DNA of 64,000 bases from Granulicella sp. (lineage in GTDB: Bacteria > Acidobacteriota > Terriglobia > Terriglobales > Acidobacteriaceae): the NCBI GenBank assembly GCA_027452215.1, contig DAIDGQ010000027.1, positions 1 through 64,000 on the forward strand, in the 5' to 3' direction. Both the position numbers and the translations under genes were made by a program. The first letter of the stretch is position 1; every line of letters begins with the position of its first letter. This document shows positions 14,861 through 22,485 of the stretch, one piece after another. The notes under the pieces are model-generated. The model saw only the letters and a list, made by a program, of their open reading frames with translations. It searched no databases and was not told the DNA's origin.

Positions 14861-16259
14861 ATCCACAGGCCCCCGCAACCCGCGGCGCCCCGCAAAACCC
14901 ACCTCCGCACATCCTGTGGAAAACACCGCCCCCAGCCACGCCCCCATCAGCCCGGCCCGCTCCGCCGCCTTCGCCATCCTCGACCGCGTCGCCACCACCT
15001 CCGCCCACTCCGACGATCTTCTCCACGGCCCCGGCATGTCCGCCCTCTCCCAGGCCGACCGCAACCTCGCCACCACCCTCGTCCTCGGAGTCCTCCGCTG
15101 GCAGATCGCCCTCGACGCCCGCATGCAGCCGCTCCTCCAGCGCCCCGACCTCGCCCTCCCCACCCCCGTCGCCACCGCCCTCCGCATGGGAGCCTTCCAG
15201 CTCCAGCACCTCGACCGCATCCCCGCCCACGCGGCGCTCTGCGAATCCGTCGAGCTCGTCCGCGCCGCCGGCCACGGCCACGCCTCCGGCATGGTCAACG
15301 CAATTCTCCGCAAGCTCACCCGTCAGCCCGCGCCCCAGCCCAAACTCTACGAAACCACCGCTCTCTTTGCCCAGCGCCTCGCCCATCCGGAGTGGCTGGT
15401 CGCCCGCTGGGTCCGAACCTATGGCCGCACCGCCGCCATGGCCATCTGCGCCTACGACCAGCAGCCACCCACCCTCGGCACCCTCTTCCCCACGCAGCAA
15501 CCCGACACCCCAACCCTCCCCCACATGGACGACGGCTCCCGCCTCGTCGCCGAGCTAGCCGCCGCCAGCCACCCCAGCCCCGCTCGTATCTGGGACTGCT
15601 GCGCCGCTCCCGGCGGCAAAACCCTCATCCTCGCCCACCGCCACCCAGCCTCCGACCTCCTCGCCTCCGACGCCAACCCTCGCCGTCTCCAGGCCCTCGC
15701 CGCCCGCCTCCACACCGACGCCCCGCACGTACGCACCCTCGAAGCCGACGCCACCAGGCTCCCCGAACCCGAAGGCCTCTTCGACCTGATCCTCTGCGAC
15801 GTCCCCTGCAGCGGTACTGGAACTCTCGGCCGTAACCCGGAGATAAAGCAGCGCCTTCTACCATCCGACCTCTCCCGTCAAGCCACCCGCCAGCGCGAGA
15901 TCCTCTCCGCCGCCCTCACCAGCCTCGCCCCCGGTGGCCGCCTCCTGTATTCCACATGTTCCCTCGAGCCTGAGGAAAACGAGAACGTAGTCGCCGATGT
16001 CCTCGCCGCCCTCCCACCCGGCACCGACATCGCCGCCACCTCCCTCGAACCCGTCCTGACCCACCTCGCCACCGCCGGAATCCTCAACGCCCCCGCTCCC
16101 ACCAACCTCCTCCGCAACGGCCGCCTCCGCACCCTCCCCGGCGTCCCGTCCAGCCCGGCCATTGAAGCGTCCACCGCAGCATCCGCCCCCGCCGCCGCGA
16201 CCTCCGGCACACCCTTCCAGGGCGACGGCTTCTTCGCCGCCCTCTTCCACCGCTCTTAA
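14844..16259 (+). CDS. rsmB: 16S rRNA m5C967 methyltransferase RsmB
   Basis: The N-terminal part (about 35-165) is a NusB-like RNA-binding domain (ARSAAFAILDRV). The C-terminal part is the SAM methyltransferase with CCAAPGGKT, the motif DVPCSGTGTLGRNPEIK and the catalytic STCSLEPEEN cysteine. The protein is about 471 aa from GTG 14844. TTG 14853 is an equally possible start; the ATG at 14712 lies deep inside fmt and is rejected. The C-terminus has an Ala/Ser/Thr-rich insert before the terminal GDGFFAALFHRS. The order def-fmt-rsmB is a known arrangement. Confidence 0.92.
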   Translation: MSILNKSTGPRNPRRPAKPTSAHPVENTAPSHAPISPARSAAFAILDRVATTSAHSDDLLHGPGMSALSQADRNLATTLVLGVLRWQIALDARMQPLLQRPDLALPTPVATALRMGAFQLQHLDRIPAHAALCESVELVRAAGHGHASGMVNAILRKLTRQPAPQPKLYETTALFAQRLAHPEWLVARWVRTYGRTAAMAICAYDQQPPTLGTLFPTQQPDTPTLPHMDDGSRLVAELAAASHPSPARIWDCCAAPGGKTLILAHRHPASDLLASDANPRRLQALAARLHTDAPHVRTLEADATRLPEPEGLFDLILCDVPCSGTGTLGRNPEIKQRLLPSDLSRQATRQREILSAALTSLAPGGRLLYSTCSLEPEENENVVADVLAALPPGTDIAATSLEPVLTHLATAGILNAPAPTNLLRNGRLRTLPGVPSSPAIEASTAASAPAAATSGTPFQGDGFFAALFHRS

Positions 16260-16356
16260 AGCTGTCTCCCAGGCCGCAGCCGGACGGCCTCATCCTCCAC
16301 GCCGGCATAAAGACCCGCAACCCCCTCCGTCCACCTAGGGAGCCCTTGGCGATCTC

Positions 16357-17121
16357 TTAATGCACCACAGGAGGCGCCACAGGAGCCGCCGCCCCCAGCG
16401 TCAACCGCACAATGTCCCCCCGACTCGCCTTGAACCCCGACTCCGGCGACTGAGCCATTACCGTACCGGTCGGTACAGCCGGCACCATCGGCAGCCCTGC
16501 CGCAGGCACCGCCGGCACATCGCCCGCCAGCGCCACCCGCAGTCCCAGCCCCATCGCCGCATGATTCGCCGCCGCAAAACTCATCCCCACAAACGACGGC
16601 AGCACAAATGCCGTCGACACATTTGCCGACGAGCTCAGCAGTAGATTCACCCTCGGCTGATCCACCCCCGCATTCGGAGGAGGAGTCTGCGCCAGCGTCA
16701 TATCCGGGTCCCCCGGCGCCTCGATATGCGCCAACGTCCCCAGGTCCAGCTGCATCTTCCGGATCTCCATCGACGCCTGCTGCAACGACTCGCCCACCAC
16801 ATCCGGAATCGTCACCTGCTGCGGCCCCAGGCTCTCCGTCACCCTCACCTGCCACCCATGCCGCACCCTCGACCCCGCCGCCGGAGCCTGCGATAGGATC
16901 CTCCCCACCGGAACCGTCGTCGAATAAAACCTGTTCTCAATATTCAGATCCACACCCGTCTTCAGCGCCGCCTCACTGGCCTCCGAGACGCTCATCCCCG
17001 CAAAGTCCGGAATCGTCACCTCATGGCCATGCAACGCAATCCGCAGCGTTATCGCCGCCGACAGCAGCATCACCGCCAGCATCGCCAGCGCCGTAATCGC
17101 AATCCTGAAGTAACGTTTCAT
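16357..17121 (-). CDS. Membrane-anchored triple PASTA-domain protein
   Basis: The 254 aa protein has one N-terminal membrane helix (about 5-27) and three PASTA repeats outside the membrane (roughly 34-98, 102-171, 176-247), seen as VTIPDFAGMSVSEA, VTIPDVVGESLQQA and FVLPSFVGMSFAAA, each ending with a QxP-type segment. PASTA domains bind peptidoglycan fragments or beta-lactams in PknB kinases and PBPs. Neither a kinase nor a transpeptidase domain is attached here. It ends 98 bp from the convergent rsmB. Role unknown, probably at the cell wall. Confidence 0.85.
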   Translation of the reverse strand: MKRYFRIAITALAMLAVMLLSAAITLRIALHGHEVTIPDFAGMSVSEASEAALKTGVDLNIENRFYSTTVPVGRILSQAPAAGSRVRHGWQVRVTESLGPQQVTIPDVVGESLQQASMEIRKMQLDLGTLAHIEAPGDPDMTLAQTPPPNAGVDQPRVNLLLSSSANVSTAFVLPSFVGMSFAAANHAAMGLGLRVALAGDVPAVPAAGLPMVPAVPTGTVMAQSPESGFKASRGDIVRLTLGAAAPVAPPVVH

Positions 17122-17190
17122 CCCAGCCCCAGCATACAGTCAAGCTCCAACCTCTGAGAGTGCAACCCCCGCCGTAAGCCTCTCGCTTCC

Positions 17191-17356
17191 AGCTCCTAGC
17201 TCCTAGCTTCTAGCTCCAAGCCAAAGGCGAGAATTCAGCAGCTGGCAACGGACGACCCCAAACACCAGCAACCGCGACGACAGATCGAGAAGCACCACCA
17301 AAAAAGCTAGCAGCCCCCACCAAAAAGCTAGGAGCTAGATGCTAAAAGCTAAGAGC
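17191..17356. repeat. Intergenic direct and inverted short repeats
   Basis: The 250-bp gap between the PASTA and CDF genes holds AGCTCCTAG units in tandem (17191-17216) and CACCAAAAA(A)GCTAG twice (17296-17310 and 17318-17331). AGCTAGGAGCT (17326-17336) is the exact reverse complement of AGCTCCTAGCT (17191-17201), so a large hairpin is possible. AGCTAxxAGCTA-like words continue to 17356. No gene is seen here. Confidence 0.8.
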
Positions 17357-17371
17357 AAGCAGCCGTCCCAT

Positions 17372-18868
17372 CTACCGCCGATTATCCGTAGCCGGCTCCG
17401 GATGAATAAACACCCTCGCCACCTGCGGATGATCCAGCCGAAACTCGCTCTCAAAGTTGGTAATCACCTCATGCACGGCCTCCATCGGAAGGTCATCCGG
17501 AAGCGTGCAGTGGCAGTTCACCTGCACGCTGTTCGCGGCTCCGCCATGCCCTCGCGTCAGCGAAATCTCGTGAATATCCAAAATCTCGGGGAAGTGGCTC
17601 GCCGTCTCCCGCAGCTGATTCTCCAGGTTCACACTGGGATCAATCTGCGCCGAGGTAGCAATCGTCGCCGGCTCGCTCTCAATGTGCGTCAGCAGCGTCG
17701 CAATCCCCGGAATCTCGGTCCGCATCTCCGTCTCCAGCGTCGTCGCAATCTCATGAGCTTCGCGCAGCGGCATCGTCTCCGGAACCTCCAGGTGCAGCTC
17801 CACATGCAGCGCCCCATCGTACTGCTGCACGCTCACATCGTGGATCGCCAGGTTCGACCGCGCCGCCACCGCGCGAATCTGGTCAAACACGCTCTCCCCC
17901 AGCGACGCCGTCGGCACCGTGCGAATCACCACATCCGCTCCCGGCAGCAGCAGTTGCACCGCCTCCGTCGCCGCAAACGTAATCTGTTCCGACCGCTGAA
18001 ACGTCAGGTTTCGCGGCAGGCTCAGCGTCAAATCCACAAAATAATTCGATCCCGACCTCCGCACCCTCACCCTCCCCACCGACAGCACCCCGCCGACCGC
18101 CGCCAGGTCATGCACCAGCCTGCGGCTCACCTGCTCCCGCACCTCCGGAGGAGTAGCATCCAGCAGCGAATCCACCGTCTGTCGCGCCAGCCTCCACGTC
18201 ACCCGCAAAATAATCGCGGCCACCACCAGCGCCGCAATCGGGTCCGCATACTCCAGCGCAGCAATGTGCAGCCGCTCCCCCGCAAACGCCGCCAGCAGCC
18301 CGAAAAACACCGCGGTCGACGACCAGATGTCCGTCCCAAAGTGGATCGCATCCGCCTCCAGCGCCTCGCTCCGATGCTCCCGCGCCACCCTGTGCAGCGC
18401 CCGCGACCTCGTATAGTCCACCGCAATCGACAGCAGCAGCACCGCAAACGGCCACACCGACCACCGCAGGTCCAAATGCCGATGATGCACAATCCGCTCA
18501 ATCGCCTCACGCGCAATCCATGCGCACGACACCACCATCAGCACCGTCTCAAACGCCGCCGAAAGGTTCTCCAGCTTCCCATGCCCGTAGTTGTGTTCTT
18601 CATCCGCCGGCCGGTCCGCCACCCGCACCGTCAGCAGCGTAATCCCCGCCGCAATCAAATCAATAAACGAGTGCGCCGCCTCACTCAGCATCCCCAGCGA
18701 CCCCGTCAGGATCCCCGTCAGCAGCTTCAGCAGCGTAATCCCCAGCGCCGCAAACACCGACGACTGCGCCGCTGATCTCTTCGCCGCCGACGACTGGCTT
18801 TGGCTCGCTAACACGGTCTCGCGCTCTCCAACCTCATCCAACCAAGCCCCATGGCCCTGAGCATACAC
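17372..18868 (-). CDS. Cation diffusion facilitator transporter, extended C-terminus
   Basis: Metal/proton antiporter of the inner membrane. The 498 aa protein has the CDF core (about 35-235) with metal ligands HSFID (H66, D70) and H176-x3-D180, plus HNYGHGKLE. Typical CDFs have one cytoplasmic domain of about 90 aa. Here roughly 260 residues follow the core and contain two or three such ferredoxin-like segments (for example AIHDVSVQQYDGALHVELHL and EISLTRGHGG). The metal cannot be told from the sequence; iron, zinc or manganese are possible. The product starts MYAQGHGAWL; a later start around residue 20 is also possible. Confidence 0.85.
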   Translation of the reverse strand: MYAQGHGAWLDEVGERETVLASQSQSSAAKRSAAQSSVFAALGITLLKLLTGILTGSLGMLSEAAHSFIDLIAAGITLLTVRVADRPADEEHNYGHGKLENLSAAFETVLMVVSCAWIAREAIERIVHHRHLDLRWSVWPFAVLLLSIAVDYTRSRALHRVAREHRSEALEADAIHFGTDIWSSTAVFFGLLAAFAGERLHIAALEYADPIAALVVAAIILRVTWRLARQTVDSLLDATPPEVREQVSRRLVHDLAAVGGVLSVGRVRVRRSGSNYFVDLTLSLPRNLTFQRSEQITFAATEAVQLLLPGADVVIRTVPTASLGESVFDQIRAVAARSNLAIHDVSVQQYDGALHVELHLEVPETMPLREAHEIATTLETEMRTEIPGIATLLTHIESEPATIATSAQIDPSVNLENQLRETASHFPEILDIHEISLTRGHGGAANSVQVNCHCTLPDDLPMEAVHEVITNFESEFRLDHPQVARVFIHPEPATDNRR

Positions 18869-18881
18869 GCGTCCCGCACCG

Positions 18882-19643
18882 CTACCGCTTCACCCCGCGA
18901 TAAAGTCCCGCCGCCCGCAGCAAATATCCATCCCACGAGCTCTCCACAAACCCCGCCTCCGCCATCATCGCCAACATCTGCGGAGGCCGCGGGAACCTCG
19001 CCACCGACGCCGGAAGATACCGATACGCCGCCCGATCCCCCGAAATCATCCCTCCAAGCAGTGGAAGCACGTGCTGAAAGTAAATTCCATAGCCGAATCC
19101 ACTCAACCCCCCCGGCTGATTACACTCCAGGATTCCAATCATTCCCCCCGGAGCCAGCACCCGGTACATCTCCGCCAGCCCTTCCGCATAGTTCGTCAGA
19201 TTCCGAAACCCAAACGCCGCCGTCACCAGGTCGAAGCTCCCTTCCGCATACGGCAGATGCATCGCATCGCCCTCCACCCACACCGCATTCGCCGCCGCAT
19301 ACTTCACGCGAGCACGCCTCAGCATCTCCGCGGAAAAATCCAGCCCCGTCACCGGAGTCGCACTCTTCGGCCGTTCCTTCAACAGCGCCGCCGTCATATC
19401 CCCGGTCCCGCAACACACATCCAGCACCCGAGCGTCCGGCTGCGCCAGCACTGCCTGAAACCGCCTCGCTGCCCTCGACCACCACCGCCGGTCCAGCCCC
19501 ATCGATAGCAGATGATTCAGCAAATCATAGCTGGGAGCAATCGAATTAAAAATCTCCTGCACATGCTCCGCCGCGGCCGCCTCCGTAGCCTCACCCGCCG
19601 GCCGCGCCCCCGGAGTCACACCGTCCTCGATGACGGGACTCAC
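18882..19643 (-). CDS. menG: Demethylmenaquinone methyltransferase
   Basis: Class I SAM methyltransferase of the UbiE/MenG family; makes menaquinone from demethylmenaquinone. The 253 aa protein shows [20 protein letters not shown], the SAM motif [11 protein letters not shown], and [10 protein letters not shown] and [10 protein letters not shown]. Its ATG overlaps the aroB stop by 4 bp (ATGA), so the two genes are translationally coupled. Both feed chorismate-derived metabolism, since menaquinone is built from chorismate. Confidence 0.93.
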   Translation of the reverse strand: MSPVIEDGVTPGARPAGEATEAAAAEHVQEIFNSIAPSYDLLNHLLSMGLDRRWWSRAARRFQAVLAQPDARVLDVCCGTGDMTAALLKERPKSATPVTGLDFSAEMLRRARVKYAAANAVWVEGDAMHLPYAEGSFDLVTAAFGFRNLTNYAEGLAEMYRVLAPGGMIGILECNQPGGLSGFGYGIYFQHVLPLLGGMISGDRAAYRYLPASVARFPRPPQMLAMMAEAGFVESSWDGYLLRAAGLYRGVKR

Positions 19644-20899
19644 GCGATCACCCCAGCCTCTGCAACAATCCCCATCGCCGCCGCCATCAACTCCGCCTCG
19701 CTCACATCCTTCACCACCACCGCATCGCCAATCCCCACCGGCAGCACAAACGACCTCGCCCCACTCCGATTCTTCTTATCCTTCGCGGTCAACGCCACCA
19801 GCTCGTCCGCGTCCGCAATAAATCCTCGCATCGGTCCATACATCCGAATCACGCGCTCCATCCGCTCGGCCTCCGCGGCACTCACCGTCCCACGCCGCAA
19901 CGCAATCCCCACGGCCGCAATCATGCCCCACGCCACAGCCTCGCCATGCAGCAGCTGCTTATATCCAGTGGCCGCTTCAATCGCATGCCCCAGCGTATGT
20001 CCCAAATTCAAAATCATCCGCACGCCCAGCTCGCGCTCATCCGCATTCACCACATCGGCCTTCACGCGAACGATGGCCGCCACCACGCTCGTCAGCAATG
20101 CGTTTCTCTTCGCATCGAAAGAATTCGTCATCTCGACCGAATCCGCACTCTGCGCATTTTTATAATCCGTCATCTCGACCGGAGGCGCGCCCTTTGCGCC
20201 GGAGTGGAGAGACCCCTGTATTCCCTCATTGCCGCCGAGAATCCCCGCGCTCTCCGCCTCCAACATCTCAAACAGCGCGCGGTCGCGAATAATCCCAGCC
20301 TTCACCGACTCCTGCAGCCCCGCCCGCAACTCCTCCGCCGGCAGCGTCTCCAGCACCGCCGTATCCGAGTACACCGCCAGCGGATGATGAAACGCTCCCA
20401 CCAGATTTTTTCCCGCCGCCAGGTTCACGCCCGTCTTCCCGCCCAGCGAGCTGTCCACCTGCGCCAGCAGCGTCGTCGGAACCCCCACATACCGAATCCC
20501 GCGCATATACATCGCCGCCACAAACCCCGTCATGTCGCCAATCACGCCGCCACCAAACGCAATCAAAACCGAATCCCGATCCGCTCCATGCTGCGCCAGC
20601 TCTTCCACCAGCCGCTCCACCGTAGCCAGCCGTTTATGTTCCTCGCCTGCCGGCACCATCAGCTTTGTCATCGGAGCAGGGAAGCCACCCACCAGCCGCT
20701 CTCCCCACAGCCGGTCAATCTCCTCAGATGTCACCACAAACGCCCGCTGTTTCCCCGCCGCAATCCCTCCCGCCAGCAGCGCATCCACGCGCTCGCCCAC
20801 CAGCCCCACCAACCCCGCACCAATCTCCACGTCATACGCAACCGACGCCGTACGAACAGCAATCGTCGAACTCTGAACCGCATTTGAACGAGTAATCAT
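19640..20899 (-). CDS. aroB: 3-Dehydroquinate synthase with in-frame insert
   Basis: Second step of the shikimate pathway, using NAD and a divalent metal. Typical motifs are present: [37 protein letters not shown] and the metal ligands in [12 protein letters not shown]. The protein is 419 aa against about 345-370 in the family. The excess is largely an insert at about residues 224-266, between [10 protein letters not shown] and [18 protein letters not shown], encoded by a repeat-like DNA element (20126-20224). The frame stays open through it, so the enzyme is probably functional; the insert falls in the loop before the metal-binding domain (inference). Upstream neighbour is the Mo hydroxylase operon. 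Confidence 0.93.
   Translation of the reverse strand: MITRSNAVQSSTIAVRTASVAYDVEIGAGLVGLVGERVDALLAGGIAAGKQRAFVVTSEEIDRLWGERLVGGFPAPMTKLMVPAGEEHKRLATVERLVEELAQHGADRDSVLIAFGGGVIGDMTGFVAAMYMRGIRYVGVPTTLLAQVDSSLGGKTGVNLAAGKNLVGAFHHPLAVYSDTAVLETLPAEELRAGLQESVKAGIIRDRALFEMLEAESAGILGGNEGIQGSLHSGAKGAPPVEMTDYKNAQSADSVEMTNSFDAKRNALLTSVVAAIVRVKADVVNADERELGVRMILNLGHTLGHAIEAATGYKQLLHGEAVAWGMIAAVGIALRRGTVSAAEAERMERVIRMYGPMRGFIADADELVALTAKDKKNRSGARSFVLPVGIGDAVVVKDVSEAELMAAAMGIVAEAGVIA
20126..20224 (-). repeat. REP-like element inside the aroB coding sequence
   Basis: CGTCATCTCGACCG occurs twice in direct orientation (20126-20139 and 20168-20181). The second copy is followed by an imperfect palindrome GGCGCGCCCTTTGCGCC and GGAGTGGAGAGACCCCTGTA. 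From memory this resembles dispersed intergenic repeats of Terriglobia-type acidobacteria; no second full copy is seen in this window. Confidence 0.65.
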
Positions 20900-21005
20900 C
20901 GTACCTCAGGATACCGTGCTTTGTTTGCCACTGCTGTCACTTGGCCCGCTGGAACGAGAACGGGCCTATAGTCCTCCGAGACGCTCCATCCAAACGCCGC
21001 GAGCT
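20900..21005. other. Intergenic gap at GC-skew switch
   Basis: The plus strand is C-rich for 20 kb to the left (positions 20401-20460 have 12 G and 27 C) and G-rich to the right (21601-21660 have 33 G and 10 C). The genes on both sides, aroB and the FAD subunit, are on the minus strand. The gap has an inverted repeat GGCCCG/CGGGCC (about 20943-20966) but no AT-rich unwinding region and no DnaA box visible by eye. Confidence 0.7.
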
Positions 21006-21896
21006 TTAGGCAGGTAAGGTGCGTAGGAACTGTTCGAGGAGGTTAGCAGCCACTGCGGTGCGGTAGGCGGCTGTGGAGCGAATGTCGTCGATGGGGCAGG
21101 ACTCGGAGGCGAGGGCGGCTCGTGCGCGAAGGACGGTGGTGGTGATGTCGGCGGCCGCAAGCGACGCGTTCAGGAGGGCGGCTTCTGTAGTATAGAGCCG
21201 CACGGGGCGGTCGGCGAGAGATGCAGCGGCGAGGCGAACTTCGGTGAGAGTGTGATGGTCGCCAACTGTTGCAATGGCGGCGAGGGCGGTCTTGGAGATG
21301 GCTTGGGCGTTGCGGGTGCCCACTTTGCGGATGAAGTGGTGGTGAGCCGGAGTGGGGAGGGGAATGGTTACGCTGTGGAGCAGCTCACCGGGGTGGAGGA
21401 GGGTACGTTTGTAGGCGAGGTGGAATTCAGCATAAGGGAAGGTGCGTTCGACGAGCTCACGGGTCTCGGGATTTGCGCTGATGAGGGTGACGGCGGCGTC
21501 GTAGACGAGAAGGGCGGGAGGGGTGTCAGCGGCGGGGGAGGCATTGCAAATGTTACCGCCAAGGGTGGCGCGGTTCTGGTTGGCAATGGAACCGGTCCAG
21601 GAGGCGGCGAGGGTGAGGAGGGGCAGCTCGGCTGCGATGGTGGGGTTGCGGCGGATGTCAGTGAAGGTGGTGTTGGCACCAAGGGTGATGGCGGTGGGGG
21701 TGGTTTGGATGAAGCGGAGCTCGGGGAGGTGGTTGATGGAGACGAGGGATTTTTGCTGAAGGCGGCCAGCAGCGAGAGCGACCATGAGTTCGGTGCCTCC
21801 GGCGATGGGGGTGTGGCGGCCATTGCTCAAGAGTGCGAGGGCCTCGGAGAGCGTGGCGGGGGCGATCAGGGCGAATTGGGTGGGGTCGGAGTGCAT
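21006..21896 (-). CDS. Molybdenum hydroxylase FAD subunit (CoxM/XdhB type)
   Basis: The 296 aa protein has the FAD-binding pattern of the medium subunit: IAGGTELMVAL, TLGGNICNASPAADTPPALL and a C-terminal CO-dehydrogenase flavoprotein domain (about 175-285). It passes electrons from the Fe-S subunit to an acceptor. The stop is 105 bp from aroB. Only 3 bp separate it from the 2Fe-2S gene upstream, so it is the third gene of an operon in the order Mo, Fe-S, FAD. The substrate cannot be told from this subunit. Confidence 0.9.
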   Translation of the reverse strand: MHSDPTQFALIAPATLSEALALLSNGRHTPIAGGTELMVALAAGRLQQKSLVSINHLPELRFIQTTPTAITLGANTTFTDIRRNPTIAAELPLLTLAASWTGSIANQNRATLGGNICNASPAADTPPALLVYDAAVTLISANPETRELVERTFPYAEFHLAYKRTLLHPGELLHSVTIPLPTPAHHHFIRKVGTRNAQAISKTALAAIATVGDHHTLTEVRLAAASLADRPVRLYTTEAALLNASLAAADITTTVLRARAALASESCPIDDIRSTAAYRTAVAANLLEQFLRTLPA

Positions 21897-21899
21897 GGT

Positions 21900-22376
21900 C
21901 TAGTGGTTAGGGAGTAGCGATTTCGCGGCTGCTTGCCGGACGGATTCGAAGATGCGCATGTAGCCGGTGCAGCGGCAGAGGTTGCCGGCGAGGCCTTCGC
22001 GGATTTGGGCGTCGGTGGGATTGGGGTATTGAGCTAAAAGATGGTGCGTGGCGAGGATCATGCCGGGGGTGCAGATGCCGCACTGGGCTCCGCCTTGCTC
22101 AAGGAAGCATTGTTGGATGGGATGAAGGTGGGTCGCGTTGGCGAGGCCTTCGATGGTGGTTAGGGTGGCGTTGTCGGCTTGGAGCGCGGGGATCAAGCAG
22201 GAGTTCACCAACTCGCCGTTCATCAGGATGGCGCACGCACCGCATTCGCCCTCGCCGCAACCTTCTTTGGTTCCTGTGAGGTGAAGGTCATCGCGGAGGA
22301 CGTCGAGGAGACGCTTAATGGGCGACACGGAGAGCGTTGCTGGCGTGTTGTTGATAGTGAGTTTGATGGTGGTCAT
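21900..22376 (-). CDS. Molybdenum hydroxylase 2Fe-2S subunit (CoxS type)
   Basis: The 158 aa protein carries two 2Fe-2S clusters: C40, C45, C48, C60 in the plant-ferredoxin-like part (EGCGEGECGACA) and C99, C102, C134, C136 in the four-helix part (QCGICTPGM, NLCRCTGY). The start at 22376 gives MTTIKLTINN, the usual beginning. A longer frame to 22493 would add 39 unlike residues and is rejected. There is a 109-bp gap to the large subunit. Confidence 0.93.
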   Translation of the reverse strand: MTTIKLTINNTPATLSVSPIKRLLDVLRDDLHLTGTKEGCGEGECGACAILMNGELVNSCLIPALQADNATLTTIEGLANATHLHPIQQCFLEQGGAQCGICTPGMILATHHLLAQYPNPTDAQIREGLAGNLCRCTGYMRIFESVRQAAAKSLLPNH

Positions 22377-22485
22377 AACGCTGTTGCCTCGCCGGAGATT
22401 GGAGAGACAACAGCAAGCGCTTTGACGCAAAGAACGCCAAGGTCCATGACAAGTTTCGGAAAGGAAGACATGGTCGTTCGCGACA

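Noticed and set aside
14703-15524. 273-codon minus-strand frame opposite rsmB
   Set aside because: Glycine-rich shadow without start signals; rsmB motifs are complete.
17339-18775. 478-codon plus-strand frame opposite the CDF gene
   Set aside because: Almost entirely Arg/Gln/His/Pro, a typical GC-rich shadow; the CDF frame has metal ligands and helices.
20900-21005. Calling oriC at the skew switch
   Set aside because: No dnaA/dnaN/parAB, no DnaA boxes and no AT-rich unwinding element are visible; reported only as a skew switch.
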